A DNA stretch of 10,786 bases, from positions 1 to 10,786 of the forward strand of contig JACQEF010000171.1 of assembly GCA_016200745.1 (NCBI GenBank), in the 5' to 3' direction. This DNA comes from Chloroflexota bacterium (GTDB lineage: Bacteria; Chloroflexota; Limnocylindria; Limnocylindrales; CSP1-4). Below are positions 1 through 9,716 of the stretch, piece by piece; within the stretch, counting starts at the first letter, position 1, and each line of letters begins with the position of its first letter. Position numbers and translations under genes: made by a program. The notes beneath the pieces were generated by a model. That model had not been told where the DNA came from. It saw only the letters and a program-made list of their open reading frames with translations, and made no database searches.

Positions 1-27
1 ATGTCGTAGAAGCGGGTCATGGGCCGC

Positions 28-54
28 GATTCTAGCGGCATGGTCGCGTACCAT
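28..54 (+). promoter_or_regulatory. Possible promoter and dyad in the proline dehydrogenase leader
   Basis: A weak -10-like hexamer GATTCT (28-33) lies 6 nt before an A at 40, which would place the transcript start near 40 and give a leader of about 54 nt before the GTG start at 94. A short dyad, ATGGT (40-44) and ACCAT (50-54), lies at that start point and could be an operator. No good -35 is visible. The arrangement echoes the better candidates at 1557 and 1070. Low confidence; the rest of 1-93 holds only the Shine-Dalgarno site and a GCCCC/GGGGC inverted repeat (62-66 and 75-79). Confidence 0.2.
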
Positions 55-93
55 CTGTTGAGCCCCCGTCAGGCGGGGCCCGAGGAGACATCC

Positions 94-1011
94 GTGCGTC
101 ATCTCTTGTTGTGGGCTGCCAGGAATCGGTGGCTCAAGGACCGGCTTCCCCGCATGCGCTTCGTCCGCCGCGCCGTCCGGCGGTTCATGCCGGGCGAGAC
201 CCTGGCCGACGCCCTCGGGGCGGCGGTGCCGCTCCAGGCGGCCGGCATCCGGACGCTCTACACGCATCTCGGCGAGAACCTCGCGAACCTGGCGGAGGCC
301 GACCAGGTCGCCGATCACTACATCGCGGCGATCGACCAGATCGTTGCGGCGGGGATCGACGGCGAGGTCTCGGTCAAGCCGACGCAGCTGGGCCTCGACC
401 ACGACGCCGACGCCTGCCTGGCCCACCTGGTGCGGATCGCCGAGCACGCCGCCGCAGCCGGCTCCTACCTCTGGGTCGACATGGAGGGGAGCGCGTACTG
501 CGAGGCCACGGTAGCGCTGTACGAGCGGTTGCGGGCCGTGCAACCGAAGACCGGCATCTGCCTCCAGGCGTACCTGCGCCGGACGGCGGCCGACATCGAG
601 CGGCTGCGGCCGCTCGACCCCGCCATCCGCCTGGTCAAGGGCGCTTACGAAGAACCGTCGTCGATCGCCTACACGAGCCGGCGGAGCATCGACGCCAACT
701 TCCTCGGGCTCGCGGTGCGGTTCCTGCTCGACGGTCGCGGCCGGCCGATCCGGCTCGGCCTCGGGACGCACGACGTGAACCTCATCGAGCAGGTGGCCGA
801 CCAGGTGGAGGCCGCCGGCATCGGCAAGGATGGGTTCGAAGTCGAGATGCTGTACGGCATCCGCGAGGACCAGCAGTACCGGCTGGCCGCCGCCGGCTAC
901 CAGGTCCAGGCGCTCATCTCGTACGGCGAGCACTGGTACCCGTGGTACATGCGCCGCCTCGCCGAGCGGCCGGCGAACCTGTTCTTCGCCCTGCGCCAGC
1001 TGCTGCCGTAG
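94..1011 (+). CDS. Proline dehydrogenase (monofunctional, FAD-dependent)
   Basis: Oxidises L-proline to delta-1-pyrroline-5-carboxylate with FAD, passing electrons to the respiratory chain; first step of proline breakdown to glutamate. The 305-residue product matches the size and layout of the Thermus-type stand-alone enzyme, a distorted (beta/alpha)8 barrel. Family motifs, numbered from the GTG start: GETL near 34-37, SVKPTQLGLD with K95, VDMEGS with D129, CLQAYLRRT with Q158, RLVKGAY with K182, GTHD with H226, EMLYGIR with Y254, and the C-terminal signature YPWYMRRLAERPAN with R287, R288 and E291; the paired arginines bind the proline carboxylate in this family. The GTG at 94 is chosen over in-frame ATGs at 19 and 40 because GAGGAG (82-87) sits 6 nt before it and the length then fits the family; the extra upstream residues resemble nothing in it. 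No P5C dehydrogenase gene is in the window, so the second step is encoded elsewhere. Nothing looks broken. Confidence 0.95.
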   Translation: MRHLLLWAARNRWLKDRLPRMRFVRRAVRRFMPGETLADALGAAVPLQAAGIRTLYTHLGENLANLAEADQVADHYIAAIDQIVAAGIDGEVSVKPTQLGLDHDADACLAHLVRIAEHAAAAGSYLWVDMEGSAYCEATVALYERLRAVQPKTGICLQAYLRRTAADIERLRPLDPAIRLVKGAYEEPSSIAYTSRRSIDANFLGLAVRFLLDGRGRPIRLGLGTHDVNLIEQVADQVEAAGIGKDGFEVEMLYGIREDQQYRLAAAGYQVQALISYGEHWYPWYMRRLAERPANLFFALRQLLP

Positions 1012-1044
1012 CGCGCAACCCGGCGGCCCGGACGCGGCTCGCCG

Positions 1045-1075
1045 TTCGCGGCCCGCGGCGGCGGTCGAGTACCCT
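1045..1075 (+). promoter_or_regulatory. Candidate promoter of tRNA-Lys
   Basis: A TAnnnT-type -10 hexamer, TACCCT (1070-1075), ends 6 nt before the first base of the mature tRNA at 1082, so transcription would start at or next to the tRNA 5' end. The only -35-like element is TTCGCG (1045-1050), 19 nt upstream and a poor match. Position and spacing argue for the -10; the -35 is uncertain. Confidence 0.4.
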
Positions 1076-1081
1076 GTCCGC

Positions 1082-1156
1082 GGGCCGGTAGCTCAGCGGC
1101 AGAGCACGGGACTTTTAATCCCTTGGTCGTGGGTTCGAATCCCACCCGGCTCGCCA
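1082..1156 (+). tRNA. tRNA-Lys (anticodon UUU)
   Basis: A complete cloverleaf can be folded by eye. Acceptor GGGCCGG (1082-1088) pairs with CCGGCTC (1146-1152). The D stem is GCTC/GAGC (1091-1094, 1102-1105). The anticodon stem is 1107-1111 with 1119-1123, and loop CTTTTAA has anticodon TTT at 1114-1116. The variable loop is TGGTC (1124-1128). The T stem GTGGG/CCCAC (1129-1133, 1141-1145) encloses TTCGAAT. Base 73 is G (1153) and CCA is encoded (1154-1156). Oddities: position 2-71 is a G-U wobble, the discriminator is G rather than the A common in bacterial tRNA-Lys, and the first anticodon-stem pair (27-43) is a C-U mismatch. The anticodon reads AAA and, by wobble, AAG. Gene and identity are secure; the meaning of the odd bases is treated as a finding. 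Confidence 0.96.
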
Positions 1157-1160
1157 GGCA

Positions 1161-1174
1161 GGCACGATTGTGCC
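1161..1174 (+). terminator. Short hairpin between tRNA-Lys and the convergent small gene
   Basis: GGCAC (1161-1165), loop GATT, then GTGCC (1170-1174): a perfect 5-bp stem 4 nt after the tRNA CCA end and 19 nt past the stop codon of the gene arriving from the minus strand. It lacks a T-run on either side, so it is at best a weak bidirectional terminator or an RNA-processing mark. Confidence 0.25.
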
Positions 1175-1193
1175 GGCAGCCCAATCCCGTCGA

Positions 1194-1394
1194 TCAGGCG
1201 GCGGCGCCGAGCCGCCAGGGCCGCGGCTCCTCCTCCTGGACGCCCCTCGGCCAGGGGAGCGTGGCGTCCGATCGAACGAAGGGGCCGAAGCCGAGGTCCT
1301 CGTGACCGGCCATGAGCCGGACAGCGACGACGATGGGGAGGACGGTCACGGCCAGGACGAACACGACCTGGAAGAGCTCGATGGGGACGTTCAC
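1194..1394 (-). CDS. Small single-pass membrane protein, 66 residues, function unknown
   Basis: I do not recognise a named family. The protein starts MNVPIELFQV, has one strongly hydrophobic stretch at residues 7-26 (rich in Val, Leu, Phe, Ile) that should span the membrane, then a soluble tail of about 40 residues ending in the motif PWPRGVQEEEPRPWRLG-like (residues 47-63: Trp-Pro-Arg-Gly, three Glu, Pro-Arg-Pro-Trp). It is real by three sequence signs: a GTG start with GGAG (1402-1405 on the plus strand, read in reverse) 7 nt away; G or C at the third position of about 62 of 66 codons; and a sharp hydrophobic/polar segmentation. With a basic residue right after the membrane helix the tail is probably cytoplasmic. 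A much longer reading frame continues upstream on this strand, but it runs antisense through the acetyltransferase gene and lacks protein character. It converges on tRNA-Lys and diverges from the acetyltransferase gene. Confidence 0.75.
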   Translation of the reverse strand: MNVPIELFQVVFVLAVTVLPIVVAVRLMAGHEDLGFGPFVRSDATLPWPRGVQEEEPRPWRLGAAA

Positions 1395-1434
1395 GACGGT
1401 TCTCCAAGGTGGGCGGTGGGTTGGCGCTGGCCGC

Positions 1435-1463
1435 ATCGTGCCGGCCGGAGCGCTGCCGCCCAA
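1435..1463 (-). promoter_or_regulatory. Candidate promoter of the small membrane protein gene
   Basis: On the minus strand, TTGGGC (1463-1458) and CACGAT (1440-1435) are separated by exactly 17 nt, a sigma-70-like arrangement with three and four matches to the consensus hexamers. The transcript would start near 1428, giving a leader of about 34 nt that contains the GGAG ribosome site. The -35 overlaps the loop of the hairpin at 1454-1469. Plausible but unproven. Confidence 0.3.
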
Positions 1464-1536
1464 GCGGCAACCGTCAGCCCCGACGGTGGACGGATGACGA
1501 CCCGGGCGACGCGGGCCCGACCCAGCCGACGGCTGG
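1454..1536. other. Cluster of three small hairpins in the divergent intergenic region
   Basis: Three perfect 6-bp inverted repeats lie in the 174-nt gap between divergent genes. They are TGCCGC/GCGGCA (1454-1459, 1464-1469, loop CCAA), directly abutting ACCGTC/GACGGT (1470-1475, 1482-1487), and CCAGCC/GGCTGG (1522-1527, 1531-1536, loop GAC). They could be operators for a shared regulator or leader RNA structure. In DNA this GC-rich some chance hairpins are expected, but two back to back with no gap is noticeable. Confidence 0.35.
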
Positions 1537-1562
1537 CACGGGCGCCCGCGCGACGACAGAAT
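1533..1562 (+). promoter_or_regulatory. Candidate promoter giving a leaderless GNAT mRNA
   Basis: CTGGCA (1533-1538) and CAGAAT (1557-1562) are 18 nt apart, each matching four of six consensus positions. A 6-nt gap then leads to the A of the ATG at 1569, so transcription would begin at the start codon itself. This agrees with the lack of any Shine-Dalgarno site before 1569. Confidence 0.4.
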
Positions 1563-1568
1563 GGCGGC

Positions 1569-2423
1569 ATGACGCTCGAGATCCGCCGGTTCGCCGATGT
1601 CGACGGGTTCCTGGCCGTATCCGGCGGCTTTCTCGAGGCGCGCGAGGCCGAGCACAACCTGATCTTCGGCATCAGCTCGTACGTCCGCGACCAGCCGAAC
1701 GTCTTCGGCGAGGGGACGCCGTACTTCGCGGCAGCGCTCGCCGGCGACCGCGTCGTGGCGGTTGCGCTGCGCACTCCGCCGCATACCCTCGTCCTGAGCG
1801 AGATCGACGATCCGGGCGCCATCGACCGGCTCGTCGCCGACAGCCTCGAGGACGACCTGCCCGGCGTCCTGGGACCGGTCGAGCATGCGCACGCGTTCGC
1901 GGAGCGGTGGGCCGCGAGAGCCGGGCAGTCGTGGCGGCATCACCTCGCGGAGCGGATCTTCCGGTTGCGCGCGGTGGTCCCGCCCCCGCCCGTCCCGGGC
2001 AGCCTCCGGATCGCAACACCGGGCGATCGTGACCTGGTCGCGGCGTGGATCCGGGCCTTCATGGACGAGGCACTCGGTGAGGACGACCCCGATTCGGCAG
2101 AGGCGCTGACCGACCGCTGGCTCCACGGACGCGGGCGGACGCTGTACCTGTGGGAGGACGGCGAGACCGTGTCGCTGTGCGGCGTGGGCGGGGCGACCCC
2201 GCACGGCATCCGGATCGGGCCGGTGTACACGCCGCCGGCCGCCCGGCGTCGCGGCTACGCGAGCGCACTCGTGGCCGAGGCGAGCCAGCTCCAGCTCGAT
2301 GCCGGCCGGCGGTTCTGCTTCCTGTTCACAGACCTGGCGAACCCGACGTCGAACCACGTGTACCAGGCGATCGGCTACGAGCCGGTCCGCGACGTCGACG
2401 AGTATCGGTTCGAACGCTCCTGA
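1569..2423 (+). CDS. GNAT-family N-acetyltransferase
   Basis: Expected to move an acetyl group from acetyl-CoA to an amine; the substrate cannot be told from the sequence. The 284-residue soluble protein has two parts. The N-terminal half (about 1-135) begins MTLEIRRFADVDGFL and looks like a degenerate GNAT-like or substrate-side domain. The C-terminal half (about 145-284) carries the usual GNAT core: motif A with the acetyl-CoA pyrophosphate loop at VYTPPAARRRGYASALV (219-235, key R226-R228, G229) and motif B at NPTSNHVYQAIGYEPV (258-273), where N258 and Y265 are typical. A proline-rich linker (138-144) separates the halves. Start at 1569: no Shine-Dalgarno site is seen, but a -10-like CAGAAT lies 6 nt upstream, suggesting a leaderless message; an in-frame ATG at 1494 would add 25 low-complexity, Arg-rich residues and is less likely. 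The gene stands alone, divergent from the small membrane protein gene and 190 nt before amt. Confidence 0.85.
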   Translation: MTLEIRRFADVDGFLAVSGGFLEAREAEHNLIFGISSYVRDQPNVFGEGTPYFAAALAGDRVVAVALRTPPHTLVLSEIDDPGAIDRLVADSLEDDLPGVLGPVEHAHAFAERWAARAGQSWRHHLAERIFRLRAVVPPPPVPGSLRIATPGDRDLVAAWIRAFMDEALGEDDPDSAEALTDRWLHGRGRTLYLWEDGETVSLCGVGGATPHGIRIGPVYTPPAARRRGYASALVAEASQLQLDAGRRFCFLFTDLANPTSNHVYQAIGYEPVRDVDEYRFERS

Positions 2424-2480
2424 CGTTCGCGGGTGGCCGCTCGGCGCTCACCGACCCCGAGTCGCAACGAAGCCGCCGCA

Positions 2481-2559
2481 GTGCCCGGTGTTCGGCACCC
2501 AACCGAATCCTTGTCGGTCCTGCCACGGGGTCGCTCGTGACCGTGTCGCTTCGTAGCCT
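2481..2559 (+). promoter_or_regulatory. Upstream region of amt with a candidate -10 element
   Basis: The 190 nt between the acetyltransferase gene and amt contain a TAnnnT hexamer, TAGCCT (2554-2559), that would start transcription near 2566 and leave a leader of about 48 nt including the Shine-Dalgarno site. No matching -35 was found. Two inverted repeats lie upstream: GTGCC/GGCAC (2481-2485, 2494-2498), possibly the end of the acetyltransferase transcript, and CACGG/CCGTG (2524-2528, 2541-2545), which overlaps the -35 zone and could be an operator. I did not find a convincing sigma-54, NtrC or GlnR site. Confidence 0.3.
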
Positions 2560-2597
2560 TCCGGACATGCCCGCACGTACCACGGGCCTGGATCACC

Positions 2598-2603
2598 GGA
2601 GGG
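2598..2603 (+). promoter_or_regulatory. Shine-Dalgarno site of amt
   Basis: GGAGGG lies 10 nt before the ATG at 2614. It fixes that start; the next in-frame methionines fall inside the first membrane helix. Confidence 0.7.
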
Positions 2604-2613
2604 CGATCGCGAG

Positions 2614-3834
2614 ATGGATACCGGAGACACCGCGTGGATGCTGATGTCCACCGCGCTGGTCATGATCATGCTGCCCGGCCTGGCCCTCTTCTACGGCGGC
2701 CTGGTGCGCAGCAAGAACGTCCTGTCGACGGTCATGCACAGCTTCTTCGGGCTGGCCCTGGTCAGCGTCGTCTGGGTGGTCGTCGGGTTCAGCCTCGCGT
2801 TCGGGCCCGACCAGGGCGGTCTCGGCCTGATCGGCGGGCTCGACTTCGCCCTGTTCAACGGGGTCGGCCTGGCGCCCAGCCCGGTCTATGCCACGACCAT
2901 CCCGTTCGTCCTGTTCGCGGGCTTCCAGCTGATGTTCGCGGCGATCACCCCGGCCCTCATCACCGGCGCCTTCGCCGAGCGCAAGCGGTTCGCCGCGTTC
3001 GTCCTGTTCACGGTCCTGTGGTCGGTCCTGGTCTACTCGCCGATCGCCCACTGGGTGTGGTCGGCCGACGGCTGGCTGTACAAGCTCGGCGCGCTCGACT
3101 TCGCCGGCGGCACGGTCGTCCACGTCAGCTCCGGCGTGTCGGCCCTCATCGTCGCCCTGCTCATCGGGCGGCGGACGACCAACGGCGAGGCGACCACCCC
3201 GCACGACGTGCCGATGACCGTCCTCGGCGCCGGGTTGCTGTGGTTCGGCTGGTTCGGCTTCAACGCGGGCTCGGCCCTGTCGGCCGGGGGTCTCGCCGCC
3301 AGCGCGTTCATCGTGACCAACACCGCGGCCGCCGCGGCGACCATCACCTGGGTCCTGGCCAGCTACCTCCACAAGGGCAAGGCCAGCGTCGTCGGGGCCG
3401 CCTGCGGCGCGGTCGCCGGGCTCGTCGCGATCACCCCGGCGTCGGGCTTCGTGGGCGTCGGCGGGGCGCTGGTCATCGGTCTGGTGGCCGGCGGCCTGTG
3501 CTACAGCGCGACCCTGCTGCGCGAGCGGATCAAGGTCGACGACGCGCTCGACGTGTTCGCCGTCCACGGCGTCGGCGGCATGTTCGGGGCCCTCGCCACC
3601 GGCGTCTTCGCCACGGCCGCCGTCCAGCCCGCCTTCACCGGCCTGCTCGAGGGCAACCCGACCCAGCTCCTCCACCAGGTCGTCGCCGTCGGGGCGACGA
3701 CCGGCTACGCGGTGGTCGCCACGTTCGTCATCGTCAAGGTCGTCGACGTCATCCTCGGCATCCGGGTCAAGCCCGCCGACGAGGCGCTCGGCCTCGACCT
3801 CGCGGCCCACGGCGAGGTTGCCTATCAAGTGTGA
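2614..3834 (+). CDS. amt: Ammonium transporter, Amt/MEP/Rh family
   Basis: A trimeric inner-membrane channel that carries ammonium into the cell when it is scarce. The 406-residue protein has the family's 11-helix pattern. It opens directly with helix 1 (about 6-28, with LALFYGGLVRSKN); no cleavable signal peptide is apparent. Conserved pore residues align with E. coli AmtB: the outer gate F108 in LMFAAITPAL, W149 in IAHWVW, the signature DFAGGTVVHVSSG with D162 and first pore histidine H170, F216 in WFGFNAGS, and the second pore histidine H318 in VFAVHGVGGMFG. The tail (about 384-406) keeps the conserved ADEALGLDLAAHGEVAY segment that couples the three subunits and is where PII proteins act. 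No PII gene lies on either side, which is unusual for amt. It is read in the same direction as gltB, 115 nt downstream, but strong hairpins lie between. Confidence 0.97.
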   Translation: MDTGDTAWMLMSTALVMIMLPGLALFYGGLVRSKNVLSTVMHSFFGLALVSVVWVVVGFSLAFGPDQGGLGLIGGLDFALFNGVGLAPSPVYATTIPFVLFAGFQLMFAAITPALITGAFAERKRFAAFVLFTVLWSVLVYSPIAHWVWSADGWLYKLGALDFAGGTVVHVSSGVSALIVALLIGRRTTNGEATTPHDVPMTVLGAGLLWFGWFGFNAGSALSAGGLAASAFIVTNTAAAAATITWVLASYLHKGKASVVGAACGAVAGLVAITPASGFVGVGGALVIGLVAGGLCYSATLLRERIKVDDALDVFAVHGVGGMFGALATGVFATAAVQPAFTGLLEGNPTQLLHQVVAVGATTGYAVVATFVIVKVVDVILGIRVKPADEALGLDLAAHGEVAYQV

Positions 3835-3844
3835 CCCGGCGTCG

Positions 3845-3871
3845 CGGGACGATGCCCTCCCCATCGTCCCG
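3845..3871 (+). terminator. Strong hairpin after amt, probable terminator or attenuator
   Basis: CGGGACGATG (3845-3854) and CATCGTCCCG (3862-3871) form a perfect 10-bp stem with a 7-nt loop CCCTCCC, starting 10 nt after the amt stop codon. No T-run follows, so it is not a textbook intrinsic terminator; GC-rich bacteria often use such hairpins without U-tracts. It could instead block 3'-to-5' RNA decay and stabilise amt mRNA. Confidence 0.6.
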
Positions 3872-3886
3872 AGTCGCATCAACTGA

Positions 3887-3925
3887 GATCGGCCGCTGTC
3901 GTACTCCTCTCGACGGCGGCCGATC
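3887..3925 (+). other. Long 15-bp hairpin just upstream of gltB
   Basis: GATCGGCCGCTGTCG (3887-3901) pairs with CGACGGCGGCCGATC (3911-3925) over 15 bp, with a single T-G wobble at 3897 and 3915 and a 9-nt loop, TACTCCTCT. It ends 24 nt before the gltB ATG and 12 nt before its ribosome site GGAG (3938-3941). It may be a second terminator, a leader structure controlling gltB, or a palindromic protein site. No T-run follows. The loop holds CTCC, complementary to the GGAG, but only over 4 nt, which is too little to claim sequestration. Confidence 0.6.
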
Positions 3926-3949
3926 CGTCACTCGCTCGGAGACGCACTC

Positions 3950-8626
<4,677 letters not shown>

Positions 8627-8672
8627 ACGTGTCGTCCTCCCCTTCAGCTCATCCCATTCGGGAGGTATCGGC

Positions 8673-8891
8673 ATGATCCATCCGTCCGACTCCGAGATTG
8701 GCTCCACGGCCGTTCGCGACGGGCGCCTCGCGCCCGTGACCTGCGCGGCCTGCGGCTGCCGCCTGGCGACGTCCGGCGACGCGTTCGTCCACTTCCAGGG
8801 GTTTGCCGGGCGCGACGCGCGAGGCTGCCGGATCGACTGCGCCGAGGCGGCGCACGACGCCGCCGGCCGGCCGGTCACGCTCGCCGTCTGA
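8673..8891 (+). CDS. Small Cys-rich, probably zinc-binding protein, 72 residues
   Basis: I do not recognise a named family. The product carries CAACGCRL (C24, C27, C29) and, after about 22 residues, GCRIDCAEAAHD (C52, C56, H61), with H40 between in FVHFQGF. Two Cys pairs set apart this way suggest a single zinc ribbon or knuckle; which of the extra Cys and His bind metal cannot be decided. The segment GRDARGC before the second pair looks like a conserved turn. There is no membrane segment or signal peptide. The ATG at 8673 is chosen because GGAGG (8661-8665) lies 7 nt before it; a longer reading frame starting at 8580 would overlap the end of gltB and has no such site. It lies 46 nt after gltB in the same direction, so it could be co-transcribed, or read from the candidate promoter at 8564-8592. 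It converges on the response regulator gene. Confidence 0.8.
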   Translation: MIHPSDSEIGSTAVRDGRLAPVTCAACGCRLATSGDAFVHFQGFAGRDARGCRIDCAEAAHDAAGRPVTLAV

Positions 8892-8899
8892 CTCCGGCC

Positions 8900-8923
8900 C
8901 CGCGCCGAGCGAGCTCGGCGCGG
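8900..8923. terminator. Strong hairpin between convergent genes, probable bidirectional terminator
   Basis: CCGCGCCGAGC (8900-8910) and GCTCGGCGCGG (8913-8923) are perfect reverse complements, folding as a 10-bp stem with loop CGAG. It begins 9 nt after the stop of the small Cys-rich gene, and lies 35 nt past the stop of the response regulator gene on the other strand. No T-run is present on either side. Confidence 0.6.
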
Positions 8924-8925
8924 CA

Positions 8926-8955
8926 GCCCGCGGCGACGAGCCGCGGAGTGCGGGC
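8926..8955. terminator. Second, weaker hairpin before the response regulator stop
   Basis: CCGCGG (8928-8933) and CCGCGG (8941-8946) can pair over 6 bp. Alternatively, GCCCGC (8926-8931) pairs with GCGGGC (8950-8955), ending 3 nt from the response regulator stop codon. The two folds exclude each other. Together with the neighbouring hairpin it fills the 66-nt gap between convergent genes, so it probably helps end the minus-strand transcript. Confidence 0.35.
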
Positions 8956-8957
8956 CG

Positions 8958-9671
8958 TCAGCCCGCTCGCTCCTCCTCGGTCACGATCCGATAGCCCACG
9001 CCTCGCACGGCCACGACCTGCGGGCCGCCGACCGCCTCGACCTTTGAGCGGAGGCGGGCAAGGTGCGGCTTCAGCCAGAGCAGGTCGGGATCGGGCTCGG
9101 CCGGCCAGCCCGATCGAGCCAGCTGCAGGTGCGGGACGATGTCCCCGCCGGCGCGAACCAGGGCTTCGAGCAGGCGGAACTCCGTGGGCGTGAGTGCCAG
9201 CCCGGTCTCGCCGACGCGCGCCTCGTGGCGCCCCGGCTCGATGACCAGGTCGCCGACCGTGAGCGGCCCTCCCCCCGACGCCCCGAACGCGGCGGAGCGA
9301 TCGACCCGGCGCATGATCGCGCTGATCCGGGCCAGCAGCTCGCCCTTGCCGAACGGCTTGGTCAGGTAGTCGTCCGCGCCGATGCCGAGCGCCCGGACCT
9401 TGGCCGCCTCGCCGCTCTCGCCCGACACGACCAGGATCGGGGCGGGGCCGACCGCGCGCATCTGGCCCGCGACGTTGAACCCGTCCGGCCCCGGCATCGC
9501 CAGGTCGAGCAGGACCAGGTCGGGATGCTCTTCCCGGAACCGCTTGACCGCCGTCAGGCCGTCGTAGGCGGTGATGACCTGGTGGCCCTCGGTGCAGACG
9601 AGCGCGGTGATGGCCCCCACCATCGCGGGGTCGTCGTCCACGACGAGGATTCGGAGGGGGCGGCTACTCAT
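8958..9671 (-). CDS. OmpR/PhoB-family response regulator
   Basis: A DNA-binding output protein switched on by phosphorylation from a histidine kinase. The 237-residue protein has a receiver domain (about 6-121): acidic pocket DDD at 12-14, phospho-acceptor D56 in VLLDLAMPGPDG, S83 in VVSGES and K105 in LTKPF. A linker (122-136) leads to a winged-helix domain (about 137-232) with LTPTEFRLLEALV, the region LKPHLARLRSKVE (200-212, recognition helix) and the wing motif VRGVGYRI (222-229). Length and order are those of the KdpE/PhoB type. The ATG at 9671 gives the usual start MSSRPLRILVVDDD; an in-frame GTG at 9689 would add six residues and has no ribosome site, while GAGG lies 12 nt before the ATG, a slightly long spacing. 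It follows the kinase gene by 45 nt on the same strand, so the two are almost certainly partners in one operon. Target genes are unknown. Confidence 0.93.
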   Translation of the reverse strand: MSSRPLRILVVDDDPAMVGAITALVCTEGHQVITAYDGLTAVKRFREEHPDLVLLDLAMPGPDGFNVAGQMRAVGPAPILVVSGESGEAAKVRALGIGADDYLTKPFGKGELLARISAIMRRVDRSAAFGASGGGPLTVGDLVIEPGRHEARVGETGLALTPTEFRLLEALVRAGGDIVPHLQLARSGWPAEPDPDLLWLKPHLARLRSKVEAVGGPQVVAVRGVGYRIVTEEERAG

Positions 9672-9716
9672 CGCGATCTTGGACCTCACTCGTGCGTGAC
9701 GGCTGATGGTGACGCA

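Noticed and set aside
19..93. Earlier ATG starts (19 and 40) for proline dehydrogenase
   Set aside because: The GTG at 94 has GAGGAG 6 nt upstream and gives the family length; the extra 18 to 25 residues match nothing in the family.
1170..1568. Upstream extension of the acetyltransferase frame from 1170, or from the ATG at 1494
   Set aside because: The added sequence is low-complexity, lies antisense to the small membrane gene, and lacks family character. The ATG at 1569 gives the usual GNAT start and sits 6 nt after a -10-like element.
2593..3882. Open frame of 429 residues on the minus strand opposite amt
   Set aside because: Its translation is a monotonous Asp/Glu/Gly/Arg-rich string, the expected antisense of hydrophobic membrane codons. 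The plus strand is a clear Amt channel.
3902..3941. Loop of the 15-bp hairpin hiding the gltB ribosome site (CTCC with GGAG)
   Set aside because: Only 4 nt can pair, and neither flanking base extends the pairing. Too short to claim a switch without covariation data.
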